Both the position numbers and the translations under genes were made by a program. DNA of 64,000 nt from Magnaporthiopsis rhizophila. Its lineage: Eukaryota; Ascomycota; Sordariomycetes; Magnaporthales; Magnaporthaceae. The stretch is taken from assembly GCA_003049465.1 (NCBI GenBank), contig PYSS01000061.1:125747-189746 (forward strand). The letters run 5' to 3'. This document shows, piece after piece, positions 51,991 to 64,000 of the stretch; positions within the stretch are counted from its first letter, which is position 1, and each line of letters begins with the position of its first letter. The notes beneath the pieces are model-generated. The model saw only the letters and a list, made by a program, of their open reading frames with translations, had not been told where the DNA came from and made no database searches.

Positions 51991-53393
51991 TCCTCATCTC
52001 CGGCTATGCTGTGGGGCCGCAGGAGGCAGAGAAAGAGTATTATTATGGTTATTTACAAAGAAGTGCGTCTTCTTTATACCAGGCTCACTGTCCTCTTACG
52101 CCTTTTACTTAGGGGCCCCTAACACGCAACTGGTGCAGAGCACGCTGGCTGGTAAAGGAGCTTATGACTGGAGAATGGGGCGCGTCAAAGCAGGAGTGGG
52201 TCGGATATAGCTCCAGAAGTGCAAGCGCAGTCTCTTTGCTAGTCTTGGTCTGATGATTGTCCTCCAATGAATGCGACTCATTGTCACATACGACTTTTTG
52301 CAGGGGTCATACAATTGGTCGGTTTGAGCGAATGACACCCAAAGGCAAAAGTTGGGCTCCCAGCAAGGACGCATCAGGAGATTCTGATTGTCAAACGCGC
52401 AGGGACCAGTGACCAAGCTTCAGCGCTGGGCGCGGAGCCGCGGACATTATTATCTTCGGAGAATAGAGGCGGCTGGTCATGGTTTTGGGATCGACTCGCC
52501 TGAGTCTTCTATTGCTGAGGGCTGGGCTCGGAGGGGGTGGGGAAGCTGAAAGATCGGGCGACCGACCTGAGCAGGGAGCTCCAGTGCAGGTGTAACTTAC
52601 CTAGGTGCCTGCCTAGGTATCTTGGCGCTGGGGCCGAGCTTCCATTGTTTTTCAAGGGGACGGGGCAAAAGCTCGACTGAGCTCGTAATAGCTCCAGGAC
52701 AAGACCTTAGTGGCCTTGGCTGCGCAAGCGCTAGCAGCCCAGCCATCCGTCGGCGGTCGGTGTTGACCCACGCCGACCGCTGAGGCTATTTGATGGGCTG
52801 GGCTGGACGGTCCGACTGAGCGCGCTGCCAAGGCTGTCGCGGCCCCTCGCCACTGTCGCCAGACTAACAGTCGTGGTCGATTTAACTTGACGGCACGACT
52901 AAATTAATATCAAGGTCGACGTCGGAATCGGATGCCTGCAAGCTCAATGTCGTAGTCAGCCAAGCAGGGTTACCCACCTCATTGCCTGGTCTTCCTGACA
53001 TAATCTACTGATCTGCCGATGTCAACCGACATGAGAAAGTCGGGCTGCCGCGACAGGCAGAGTCAGGGGACAAAAGGTTGGCGTGGACGGGATGACGTTG
53101 TGCTGGTGGGGCGGGAAGATGCGGTTGGTCAGGCCAACTGAGACACACAACCTTAGAGTTTCGCCGCGAAGCTTGCAGTGCCTGAAAATGGAACGGCTGA
53201 ATCCAATCGTCCCGCCCCGGTTCTGGATCTGCGTTGGTTTGTGGGCTGGGCCTAGTCATCCCCAGTGCCAGCCTCTCTTGAGCCACTGCGCTTCGCTCAC
53301 CGTCTCCCAGTGTGGGTTTCCCGCCCTGCCACCAGGTACAAGCGCGGCCATCCGGGTAGCACAGGCTGAGTCTGTGGGCTCGTCAGTCATGGC

Positions 53394-53395
<2 letters not shown>

Positions 53396-53430
<35 letters not shown>

Positions 53431-53442
53431 CCTNTTTTTTTT
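53396..53442. repeat. Poly(T) stretch with an ambiguous base (N at 53434)
   Basis: T35, then CCT, N, T8. The unresolved base inside a homopolymer suggests low-quality sequence here; the true length is uncertain. Confidence 0.9.
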
Positions 53443-54436
53443 GGCGTCATCCATGCGCGTTTGCCTTGCGATCTTCGGCGGCGTTGTCATCCGTCATTCC
53501 CGTCGTCGTGGACTTTGTTTCTTGTTCCATTCTTGGTCGGACTCCCCAGCCTGCAAAGCCTGCCATTTTTTTTTTTAAAGCTTTTCTTTTCCTATTTGCG
53601 GTGGCAGCTTGGAAGCTAAAGTCGAGACGCTCAGACTCTCCCCGACGGCCTTCCGACGGTGCTCCCCGCCGATCAGGGAGGCCTTGGCGCAACACAAGGC
53701 ACACGGAAAGCACAGGGCGGGAAGCGTTCCCACGGGCCTTGACCCGATTCTTGCTCTCTTCTCACCTGCGGCATGACCCCAGTAAAAGCCAAAAGGGCGT
53801 CGTCCCATTCATGCAAAGGCGTTGTTTGGCTTTTTTTCACGACCGAGGGGAGAGATTCTTGTTCGGATGCAACCAAGCGGGCATCGACGAGATAAGCGAA
53901 CAGGAAGTGGGCGAGAGACCAAGAGGGACGAAGTCGAGTGAACAGGAGGACATGGCTATCCCGGCAGAGGAGGTTAAAAAGGTTCGGAATCCCCACTCAC
54001 TATCACGGCCATCTTGACCGAGATGTTTCCAGCAGCGTCGGCTAAGCTTTTCGTCTGCCCTGCTTGGGATGCTTCGTTTCAGACACGGCGGGCTCGATCT
54101 GCACAAAGGAGAGGGCCACCAGCAGGCGTAGGAGTCCCATGAACCACGCTTTGCAGGGCGGTCGTCTTGTGACTAGGTAGCCAGCAGGGACCCGTGTTCG
54201 GGTCCCTCCAAACTCCTCCCATCCCAGCCACCCTCCCTGGTCCCTTGGATAAGAGATCTGTTCAAAAGCCGCCCAGACGCCGCTTTCGGCTGCTCGGCTG
54301 CACCTCTCCTGCTATCCGGCCCATTGCTCCCTCGTGGTGTCATAAGCTGTGTCACCAGCCGTACCATACACAGAAGCTACAATCGGGACAATCAGCCGGC
54401 CCGACGCCACGTGTAAACGGGAAAGGCCGGAGATAG

Positions 54437-55709
54437 AAGCCGACACTACGCGGTATTCCCCTATCGAACTCCGAAGCCGCCCTTGGCGCTGAGACCCGAG
54501 CACCATCTTGCGCAACGACCCAGGACACGATAACAATATCTAGACCGCCTGACGCGACCAGCCGCCAGCGTGGAACCAACGGGAGTCTGTCACCTACCGT
54601 AACGACGACGGCCTCGGCGGGTGGCCCCGATCTTCCGGGCTGCCGAAAGGCATCGGCATCACACAGACGGCTATTAGGTGCTTAACTTCGGGCTACCCAA
54701 TATATTAAAAAAAACAACCGCCTCAGTGGCCCGGAGCTGTCGGGCCGACCAAACCACAAAGCTGGCCTGCCCGGCACCATCCAAGCTGCTAGGCAGCGAA
54801 GCCGCGGTGACGGCCGCCGCGGCGACGGTGACGGTCATCGTCTCGCACACGCCTTCACCAGTCCCAGTCGGGGGGGAGGGGAGCACATCCCCGGCCGAAA
54901 TCTACGATGAGCGCCGCTCCGCCAACACGGTGCTGGTGGCCACCTTCTGCGGCATCTTCGGCCTCGTCGCGGTCGTCGGCATTTTCGTGCTGCTGTGGAA
55001 GCGCTGCCTGGCCCGTAGCGTGCGAGAGGAGAAGCGGCGCCTGGTGGAGATGGGGCATGTCAAGGAGCCCGAGAGCGACGCCGCAGTTTCGGAGGCTGGT
55101 GGCTACGACCTCGGTGGCATCATGAGGGTGGCCGCGTACCCCGGCCCGCGCGTTACTTTGTCGGCGCCGCCGGGCAGCGCGACGCTCTCACACCCAGCGG
55201 CAGCAGCAGCGGCGGCGGCAAGAGCGGCAAGAGCGCCGGCACCATACGACTACTATCATGGGGGCGACTTCCAGATGGCCGCGAGCGATGAGAAGAAGGG
55301 TCGGCAGTTGTGGGGCTGGCGGGGCGGGGAGAGCGGGACGTGGTCGGGGTATGGTGGCGGCGATGGGGAGCGCGGCGTGGTGACGGGTTGGGGAGACGCG
55401 GGACCGCCACCGCGGTGGGGGTTCAGCCCGTCGTGGGGTGTGGCGGACTTGTACGACCCTACGCGGCCGCCGGCGGGCCCCGACGCCGACAGGGCCTTTC
55501 TCCGAGTGCAAGAGCGCCGCATCACGCTCCCCGGGACCATGTCGCGCACGCTGCCCAAGATCGTGGCCCAGACGCCGCACCGAGGGGGCGTCGTTGGCGG
55601 GTCGGGATACAGGCCCAGCGTCCGGCGCGCTGCGGACGGGGAGCAGCCACCGAAGCGATCGCGTGGGAGGGGGGTGCGGATTCGGTTCGATCCCAATAAT
55701 GTCATATGA
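54437..55709 (+). CDS. Single-pass membrane protein with disordered cytoplasmic tail (N terminus unresolved)
   Basis: The main open frame reaches back only to a GTG (54678), so an upstream exon is needed. A good solution is exon 54437..54677 spliced through a 49-nt intron (54678..54726, GTGCTT/CTCAG) to 54727..55709. The phase fits, and the upstream exon reads like an extracellular Ser/Thr stalk (TTQDTITISRPPDATS, then LSPTVTTTASAGG). Further 5' exons with a signal peptide are still missing. Then come TVTVIVSHTPSPVP, a membrane helix TVLVATFCGIFGLVAVVGIFVLLW and a basic stop KRCLARSVREEKRR. The long tail is rich in Gly/Ala/Pro. The layout resembles fungal cell-wall sensor-like or unknown single-pass proteins. 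Function unknown. Confidence 0.65.
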
Positions 55710-57906
55710 ATAATTATGGATTTTAGGTGTCCTAGCGTTATACGGACCGTCGATCCAAGGCAGGGACTCGGCAAGCTTGTATATAGTAACTCTGACTTCG
55801 TATGGGTCTGTTATCCGCGCAGGCCTGTGTTAGGATCTTGGATTTAGCAGAATATTATGGAACTCCGAGTACCTACCTACGGGTGACGATGGGCTCTTAT
55901 TCGGTATTTGGGCTTCACCAAATGGCTTACTAAAAAAGAAGAAAAAGGAAAAGCTTTAGGGGAAGGAGCTCTCATCCGGGAATGCCAGACGTAAACGGGA
56001 GAAGTGCCGTTTGAGTCAGGGGGAGTCTTGGAAGGACTCAGGTACGTCTTTTCTTCCATTTGCTTTGCTCGCTCGTTATCTCGGGAACTGGAGCCGATGT
56101 CCGTAACCTCATCTTCATCTCTCGCTCAGGAAGCGAGATGCTCTCACACGATGGGTGAACTCAAACTAAGCATCGCCCGGACGCGCGGTTAAAGAAGACA
56201 AGACTGAGATGGCCTTCAAGGCAGCGGCCCAGCGACACAAAGAGGCCAGTCGGAACAAATCCCAGTTCGGCGACGAACCTCTGCTCGGAGTCGGCCTAAG
56301 TCGAGCACATCACAGCCACGTCGGCCGACGGACCTTGGTTGTTCATCTATCTATAGTTCCTTCTGTCCTTACCCTACCACCTATATAATGGGCGTGGGGG
56401 CGCCGTGCTCTGGCGGGATCTCCCGTCTTACCGTGACTGTCGAACTGATGCTCGTTACCCTAACGGAAAGACGGCGGGAGCACCCTGACGATGGTAGTTC
56501 CATCCTCGCCGCAGATGTAAGATTGGACTCCCCCCTCCCCACACGAAATTTGGCACGAGGCGGTACACCGGATATGCCCATGGTATGACCAGGGGCGCCA
56601 ATATACGCGTCGACGGCGGTACTAGCGGAGTAGCCCGTATATACCGAGTCCGACATTATCGTCAATGACATCGCCGACGTCTTCGGCGGTGACAGAGGCG
56701 CGCACTGCGGCCAGCAGTACGCCCGGCACCGCTCGCCGTTCCCGTTCCTGCGCTCTCTCTGAACCGAAGTCACGGCAGTCGTCTGGTTGAGCGGAAGGAG
56801 GTTGGAGTTGAGGGAATGCCCGTGCGGTCTTAAAGGTCTGGGTCGGAAAAGCGTCCGTCGGGCGGAGAAGGAAAAGCGGTCGAGGCGAGGGGAGAGCACA
56901 ACGGGGCTGTGGCGAGTATCTTTCTTGCCCTGGATATCTCGCTGCTGGAAGTGGGCTCGGTTCTTGGCTTAAACTCCCGCAGGACTGCCACCTGCGGCTC
57001 GTGCGGGGTCTTGTTTTTCGCGACGCGTCACGGCACGTGGTCAGGTGAGACCGTGAGAGTTGGTGACAGCCCTACTTGCAAACGGATTGGGCACCTTGAT
57101 CGCCGCAGCAGGCCCATCACGGCGATGCCATGGGTGCAAAAACGGATAGATGCCTTGGCCAGCGAAGTAGGTAATTGGCTCGGCTATCCCGGTCTCTGCA
57201 TCTAATTTGATGCCCACAGCGACCTTGCAGAACTTAGCGTGGCCCTTATATGTGCGCACCCAACTGTTATTACAATGGAGGCAGGCGCGACGGGCACCTA
57301 CATACATCCATCAGTATGCCGTTTGTTGGCACTGAAATTTTCTACGGAGTGGCGGTCTATCAGTCAGCAGTCCATCATCAGCTTGCGAATTTCCCGCCTT
57401 GATCGAGCCCGTGCGTCCATGGTCTGCCGCGCGACTTGCTGTGGAGGAGCCCTGGACGAGACCTTCACGTTCGTTCGTTTGTTTGTTTGCTGCTGCAGGA
57501 TACCGTGACCGTGTCCGCACCTGGTCAGGCATCAGAGATCCACCGCTTGGGAGGCAAACGGCCAGTAATCTTCCTGGTGTGCACCAAATTTCCTTCTACC
57601 ACCAAAGGCAGGTGCCTGGGTGCTCCTTCCTTCTCTCGCCGCCTTGGTTTATTGGACTTTTTGTCTTCCATCTTTCATCTTCTTATTTTACCACCAGCCC
57701 TTCCACTCCGATATCAATCCTCTAACTCTTCCACCCCTCCATTTTCGCCCTTCAACTTTCTCCCTGCGCTTTTATACCGCTTTTATTTTCCCGTCCTCCG
57801 TTTTCGCTGTGTTGTTTCCGTATTCCTACCTTCCCTATTCCCTTCCGTGATCCTCATACTCACGGCCGCATACCGCGTGTCCTCCCTTCTTGCTCGAGAG
57901 GTTAAG
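55710..57906. other. Intergenic region upstream of the DUF6606 gene
   Basis: 2.2 kb. Contains TACCTACCTACGG near 55870 and a long C/T-rich leader (57600-57890) before the ATG at 57907. A minus-strand frame at 56381-56899 is Arg/Ser/Pro-rich without recognisable domains and is not called a gene. Confidence 0.5.
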
Positions 57907-60900
57907 ATGAACACCGGAACGGCAGGCGGCCCCAAGAGGGCTTCGCAGCACCTGGCACTGCAAGAGGCGCTAGTCAACCACTTGGCCATGCCCGTCCGGC
58001 TACCACAGCAGGTACAGTATATACGCAATTAGTTATGGTGTTCACACGTTCGATAGAGGCCTTGCTCACAGTTCCTCCTCACTGGTAGCAAGATGCAAGC
58101 ATTCCCACCGTCGAGGCCGCACTCCTCGAGCGCGTCATGCAAGCCGCACAGACGATGTGTAACAGCAGCCGTCATTTGTTGTGGGGGTCGGTAGTCCGTT
58201 CACTGAGGGCGTCCGCCCATGTGGCGTCCCGCGGGAGTCTGGATAGTTCGGCCTTGCTTAGCGAGCTACAGAAAGTAACCATGACAGCCTCGTCGGACTT
58301 TCTGATCATCTACGTTCGCGGACAGAACGCCGCCATCTTCATCTAGTGGGAACCCACCCCTTCCTCGAAGATACTACTACCTGCCCTAGATATCCTCGTG
58401 CGTCTAACAGCATACAGCCGCGGCGGCCACAAGGACGTCATCTTCGAGATTTTTGAGGCATCTCCGAAGTCAGAGAGCATCCTAGCAGCCGATGACGTTC
58501 TCACATGGGACTTCCCAGGAGCTGCCATCTCGGTGCCCAATGTGCGGTTCACAGACGAGAGCTTCCTCCCCCAGCTCGCCGAATTCCTCGACACGGCGTC
58601 GCACGCCGAGCCAACCAAGCCATTTTCCGCTTCGGCGTTCAAGGCCGGGTCATCTCATGTCGAGGTCCGTGACACGCCTGACCCTTCATTAATCTCTTCT
58701 ATGCTCGCAGGGCTTCTCGAGGCAAACGGCAAGCGCATCTCGCCTCCCGTGCTTCGCAAGAGAGTTCGCGATGATGTTTGCTTCTCGACCGGAATGCCTT
58801 GGCGACGCCTCCCCCTTTGGCTGATCTTGAGGGTCTGTGTCCGGCGTTTCCTGGGCATAGGCTTTGGCGACGAGAAGATTGGGAGAATCGAGTACAAATT
58901 CTTCATCGCGCTTGTCCTATCGAATCTGCTCGATGAGGTGGCCAAATCATCGTCACCTGATCGAGTCTCACATCTCAAGGCAAAGCTGTCGATGCGGCTG
59001 GTCAAGCTGGACACAGACCATAATAACTCAGAGGGCGATGGCGAACGAGCCTGTTTCGAGAGATTGTTCCAATCCCTAGAGCCACTCTTTACGCGAACTG
59101 TCCAGGTGGCGTCCACCCACCTGGCGAGCTCCGTCGCGGGGGTTGTTAAGAGCACGACTAAAGCTGTGCCCGAGCTCCCGCGACGTGCGACCGAGAAAGA
59201 TGTGGAGGTAAGCCTTATTTGGAGTATACGTATTATTCCTAGTATTGTGCCTACTCTAACACGACCGCGAACCTCGGAACTAGATGAATCTTGTGCACAG
59301 CGGCGTCTACCTCCGTGGTGCCGTGGCTCGCTGGAAGCGGGCGTGTCTTGGCCCGCGTCGAGCGTCCGCCCGACAGGATTTCGACGCCAAGGCACATCTC
59401 AGCGACTTTCCACTCCCGTACTTTACACTCTCCTCCCTAGAACGCAAGGCGCGGACACTGTGCCAAGATATGCCGAGTATCCCAGATTATGCGGTGGCCG
59501 ATTCCCGCTGCCACTCTCTGTCCAAAATGATACTCGACTATCTGTCTAAGATGGGGAGCCACTATGACGGCTTCATTGAGCAGAAGAGCGCCGCCATCCT
59601 GACTGTGATGGAGCTCGTAAGTTCCATATGGCCTCTCTCACAGCCGGTTTTTCTTCTCATACCACCACTCTTTACGCTATCCATTACCCCGCGATCCAGG
59701 AAGGTGCTAATGTCTCCTCTAGTGGGCTCAACTCGACTATGCTACGTGCGTTCGGTTTCCCTTGCTGATGGATTTCCACCCGCTCTTCATTCCTTCATCG
59801 CTCGACGTCCTGTACCTGCCCAAGTGCGCCGACATGGAAAGGCTCCGCAGCGTGCAAGTCTATCTTAAGCGGCGCATCGACCGTTGCGCCGAGAGCCATC
59901 TCACGATCTTCGAGAACCCTCAGCGCGACTGCTTCGCACACCGGTATTTCGACACGGGACCAGACTCTGCTCAGTTGCAGGCGATACGGGAGGAGATAAT
60001 GCTTCATGATCAGGTGAATCAGAAGCGAAAAGAGCAGGAGTGGGAGGACAAAAGCCGCTCCTACGAGCAAAAGTCAAAGCAAGTACAGAGCATGACCTGC
60101 CTGTTCACCGACTGGGACCAGCTGGATGCTTTCGGCCGCCCGATTCCCGCCAGACACCTTTCCTCCTGCCAGCGATGCCGCCTCAGGGGGGAGATGAACC
60201 GCATGCGCATCGGAATCGTTGAGGACCCGCTGCCTGAGGACGAAACCATGCAGAAGATTGCCGTCTTCGAGCTCGGAGTCTTTTCTGGAGCAGGAACCTT
60301 CACCATATACCGGGACACTACGTGGGCCATTGTCTCGCAGCTTGCTTCGAAGTCCAAAGACGGGACCATCTCTCCTCGATGCACCATTAGGTCCTACGGT
60401 GGACTCTCAGCGTTCGCCTCACCATCTCCCTGCAATATTGTTCTTGCCTCGACCACTAAGTCATTCCTCGACACGCATTATCGCGCCGCCTCCTTTCCTG
60501 TGGCTCTAGAGGATCTCCTTAAGCCCAACGGTCTCCGCTACACCTACTATGATAAGTTGTCTAAGGTCTCCCCTGGCCATAGCTCGATCGTAGCCCGACG
60601 CCCATCTTTTGCGCACCACTGCCTACTCCCATTGGCCAACACGCCCTTTTCGGCAATTTCTCAAGCCTTCCCAGTGGACAAGCCTGGCCCATCGTCATAC
60701 GACATCGTCGCGTCCCAAGCGAGCTGCCCCCACGGCGTCAACATGCACGAGTACCTTGCTCTCCAGACACTCCTCTCTGGCAGTCGCCGGCGCTGGATCT
60801 CCTTGCTCGCCGAGCTTGGCTCCTCGAACCTGAATTTCTCAAATGAGGCTACGCTTGTTCTTGTTCGCTTCGTTGCCCTCCAAGCCGGCCCGCCAGGACA

Positions 60901-63900
60901 GCCGGAGGGCACCCCAAGGCTCGTCCATGGGATACTGCGTGAGGAATCGTTCGGTCACAAGCTACTCCAGCAACTATCTCAGCGACTAGCATCAATCTCA
61001 ACTAACTGGCGAGAGGTGTACGTGATGGACACCATTATCACGCTGGCCTCACGGCTTTACGAGCTTACCGACCAATGCTCCCACACGGTGCACCTCAATG
61101 CCCTACAGCTCCTGGGCTCTGTTAGGGAAACCACTCTCGGTTGGATGACTCTCCTGCGCGAGGAGACTCGGAAGGAGAAGGATGCCAACACAGCCCGCCG
61201 AACGCAGCGGTATGCCGTGTGGGCGGCGCTGCTCTGCCGGAGGACGTTTGCCATCCACGAGGACCAGCATACCACGCTAGACACCGAGTCTCTTGGGACG
61301 TTTGTGGAGTGTAGCATCACACTACAGAACAACCTTCCCGGCGACGTCAAGGCTCTCCCCTCGCTTCTCAAGGAAGCTGTCGTAGCCGACTTCAAGCTCG
61401 GGCATCGCCTTCAACCTCTGGTATTGCGGTCGATTGAAACAGAGCCAGTTGCCTTTATTGGTGCTCTTTCGCCGTTTTGGCCACCGGCGAAAGACTCGCA
61501 GCCAGGCACGCTGACGTACCAGGCCAACGGGCCCAGCTGGGTCTCGTGCGATGTGACCATCGCGGCGTCCGAGGGGGCGGAGATGCGGGTGCAAACTATC
61601 AGCTACCACATCTCCCAGGGTCTGCTTCTCGTGGATAGCGTTCCGGTTGGCAAGCTGCCCTCGGACCAACAGAACGACAAGCAGTTGACGGCGCTGCTGG
61701 GAAACCAGTCATTCCTGGCATTCCCAAGCTTCCTGCCCGACATGACATATTTGCTTTCGGTGAAGCCAGAAGGTGAGTGTACTTTCTGTCCATGCTTATG
61801 TTTCTTCTATGCCACTTTTCATTTCGCCTTTTTATCCTCCTGGGACAAGACTACCCTATCCATCTACGCTCCTTCCCGGCCGTCAGCCTTATCGACAAGC
61901 GAAACTTTCTGTGTCTTCTACTAACCCTGCTCGTTAGGTCATGAGATTCACGTCGGACGTCTGGGCGGCGCCTTGGTTGTGCGGGCTCGGAAGAACGGCA
62001 GCGTCCTGGAACTGATCGACAAGAACGTCTTCGGAACGAAAATGTCTTTCGACCTCCCAGGTCCCCTCATTGCCGGCTGCGTCCACTGGTTGGATTTAGC
62101 GAGCGGGATCTTGGAAGTGCGTCCGGCGTCTCTGCCTTGGCGCTTCCGACCGAGCAATTGGCAGCTTGAACAGAAGACTGGACGCTGCTATCGGATTCTT
62201 CCCATGCCATATTCGCTAAAGCAGCAGACGACGGCAAAGCTCGGTACCTGCCCACCCGTTCTAGAGCAGAGGCTCATCAGCCCACATGTGCCTCTGTTCC
62301 ACCGAGTGGCTCGAATTGTCGAGGGGGTCGAGGCACGACAGCAAATCGTCGTGTGCCAGCCAGCTGAGAAGTTTCTGAACCGCAACCTCGAAGTGGAATT
62401 GCGAGGTGTTCAGCTCCGACTCCACGTCGTCAGAAAGCGTCTCTATTGTCGTCAGCTGGATTCCTTTATCGACCCCTACCAGAACATCGGCACATGGCAC
62501 GGCCTTTGTAGCATGCTTGTTTTCAAGCATGCTCAAAGCAATGTCCGGACCGTCCTCGTCCCCCTCGGGGACCTGGAGGTTGAGCGCACGAACGTGCATG
62601 TGGCCGTACGCGTGAAAGACTCGCATTCGGCCGTGGGCAAGTTCGTGGTCAATGAGATGCTGGGGCGGATGGAATGTGCCCCCGAGCCGATTTTGATCTT
62701 GAAGAAGGCCCAGCTGGTCAGTTTTGTGATGTCGTCCGTCCAATGATCTGTCTTGGTTTTTCTTTTCGATTCTCGCTAACGCGCTTGGTGACATTTAGCA
62801 CGCCATGACTTCCCTCGTTCTTCCAGACACCCTGACCGGCCGCACAGGGACTGAAGAAGCTCTCACTATCCTCTCGTCAGGAGTCGCCCAGCCGTGGCAG
62901 CCTCTCGGAGAGCCGCAATTGACCATTCTCAAGTCCCTCATTAGCCTGACTCCCAAGCGCGCCTACTACCCGGATGAGTCCATCAGGACACTGAAGACGG
63001 AGCGCTGGAAAGCCTATCTGACCCCATCAATCCAACATGAGGATTTCATGCCGGTTGTCAACGGCATCCTGGCCAGGTCGGAACGCTTAGGGCGGTTCTT
63101 CGATCTTCCACTCCCCGCCTCTTCGGCATTGCCTGCGGGTGGCCCGTTTTGTACGTGATCATCTTCTGTTACAGCTTTGCTTACCACGTCCTACCCTACG
63201 ATCAATAGAGACGGTGATTTTTGTTTTTCACATACACCAAACTTGGAACACCAACTCACTAACCCAAATTCCTTGCCTGCACAGCCTCTACCAGCTCTGC
63301 GGATCATTCGCTAGAACTACGCGAAGAGATCAAGAGCCTACAGGCTGGGAATTCTTTGCACCTGACCTCCCGAGCTTCTCTCCGGCGCCGTCGGTACAAC
63401 AGGCACCTTCCCCTCCGTGTCCCAGACGTATGCCCCCAAGACAAGGAGTACATCTCTCGGGATCGCGCCACGGTCACGAACATGGCCTACTCAAACGTCC
63501 TAGAGATCGTGTCGCTTGTCCGTATATGGCCCCAGCAAATGAAGACAGCACGAAACCTTGCCCGACTGCTGTCGCAGTGCTCGTCCATCAAAGGCTTCGA
63601 CACCCCTTTCGACAGCGCACTCCTCACGGACCGGATTGGAATGGATGTCGCCCGTCATTGGGGATCACTCGTTGTGGCTGCGAAAGCGCAGGCAGCCGAT
63701 AGATCTGCCCTGATGTTCCTTTTCGCCGGCGCTTCATTCCGCTTCGATGCGAAAATGGATCTGATTCGCGCTATCCTCGCATTCGCCATGTACGAGGAAC
63801 TTCGAAATCTTCCTACTCCAGCCTACTCCGAGTTCCAGTGGTTCAGAATCGGCGAGATCCCTACGCTTGACTGGCTGCTGCCTCTTACCCGGTCTTCTGC

Positions 63901-64000
63901 CCACCCTCCCCCTAAAGATGCGGAATTGGACCAGCTACGAGAGTTCTTGAGCGCAAAGGACCGGCGCAAGATTATAGAAGCCGACGCCAAGCATAAGAAG
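57907..64000 (+). CDS. Giant DUF6606-family protein (DUF3638/DUF3645 ubiquitin-hydrolase-like), 5' part, eight exons
   Basis: Exons: 57907..58011, 58089..58345, 58418..59207, 59284..59616, 59723..61772, 61938..62716, 62799..63150 and 63285..>64000, giving 1794 codons in one continuous phase. An apparent in-frame TAG at 58344 is removed by intron 58346..58417, which has a CTAAC branch site. N-terminal DUF6606 motifs: LVNHLAMPVRLPQQ, SDFLIIYVRGQNAAIFI, VIFEIFEASPKSE, WDFPGAAISVPN, GMPWRRLPLWLILRV and YKFFIALVLSNLL. Later LPDTLTGRTGTEEALTIL and QPWQPL are typical of this family. Full-length relatives are around 3000 residues, with DUF3638 and DUF3645 downstream of what is seen here. Some relatives are annotated as ubiquitinyl hydrolases; activity is not established from this part. 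Confidence 0.9.

Larger units (their letters stand above)
50991..54436. other. Gene-poor region with a tandem-duplication relic and a poly(T)/N stretch
   Basis: 3.4 kb without an intact gene. Includes the promoter of the broken gene (50991-51240), its decayed copy (51600-51990) and the T35 run with N (53396-53442). 52160-52420 (minus) is open but unrecognised. TACCTAGGT motifs occur near 51360 and 52600. 53000-54170 shows only overlapping chance frames. Confidence 0.5.

Noticed and set aside
53396..53442. Poly(T) as the tail of a retroposed element
   Set aside because: No element body or target-site duplication could be seen, and the N shows the sequence is unreliable here.
58344..58346. In-frame TAG splitting the DUF6606 gene, suggesting a pseudogene
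   Set aside because: The stop lies at the edge of a 72-nt intron (GTGGGA...CATACAG) with a CTAAC branch site. Splicing restores a family-typical IFIYRGGHKDVIFEIFE sequence.
1..64000. CRISPR arrays, rRNA genes, complete transposons, polyketide or peptide synthetase cluster genes
   Set aside because: Nothing of this kind is visible: no regular spacer arrays, no transposase or reverse-transcriptase motifs, and no ketosynthase or adenylation motifs.

Overview
The window is nuclear DNA of a filamentous ascomycete (Pezizomycotina, most likely Sordariomycetes). Evidence: short introns of about 50-120 nt with GT...AG ends, GC-rich exons separated by long AT- or purine-rich intergenic stretches, and fungal families such as DAL5-type transporters, spherulin-4, GH43 and a giant DUF6606 protein. 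There is one ambiguous base (53434). I see no bacterial features, no CRISPR, no rRNA and no intact tRNA gene. The species cannot be named from the sequence alone.

Layout. 1-356: 3' end of a HAT2/RBBP4 WD40 histone chaperone (+). 1448-5032: large acidic F-box-like protein (+). 7339-9618: NRP1-like RNA-binding protein with a degenerate exonuclease domain, an RRM and two RanBP2 zinc fingers (-). 13438-13912: PMP3 proteolipid (+). 16313-18583: disordered protein (+). 19256-20390: pICln/Lot5-like protein (-), divergent from a small coiled-coil gene at 21117-21653 (+). 21654-25132: gene-poor, with an unassigned ORF and a tRNA-related repeat relic. 25133-26908: second F-box protein (-). 27395-27788: small PLDNt-type membrane protein (-). 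27789-30291: gene-poor, with a tRNA-like element ending in an inverted repeat.

30292-39969 is a run of predicted secreted proteins: a three-exon small cysteine-containing protein (-), a GH43 glycosidase (+), an unclassified secreted protein (-), an M14 carboxypeptidase (+) and a four-cysteine miniprotein (+). 40057-46705 holds a possible small catabolic or detoxification group: an FMO-type monooxygenase with an N-terminal acylation-like motif (-), a DAL5-family transporter (-) and a TauD-type 2-oxoglutarate dioxygenase (+). The transporter and dioxygenase diverge from a shared 1.23-kb region containing a perfect 10-bp palindrome. Two more secreted genes follow: a spherulin-4-like protein and a short EEAAS-repeat protein.

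50542-51990 contains a small unknown gene whose reading frame breaks at an A6 run, plus a decayed tandem copy of it and of its promoter. 54437-55709 encodes a single-pass membrane protein with an unresolved N terminus. 57907-64000 is the first eight exons (1794 codons) of a giant DUF6606 protein that runs off the right edge.

Coordinates of spliced genes were derived by hand from splice signals and reading-frame continuity. Several long open frames begin at TTG or GTG; for those I moved the start to the first plausible ATG.
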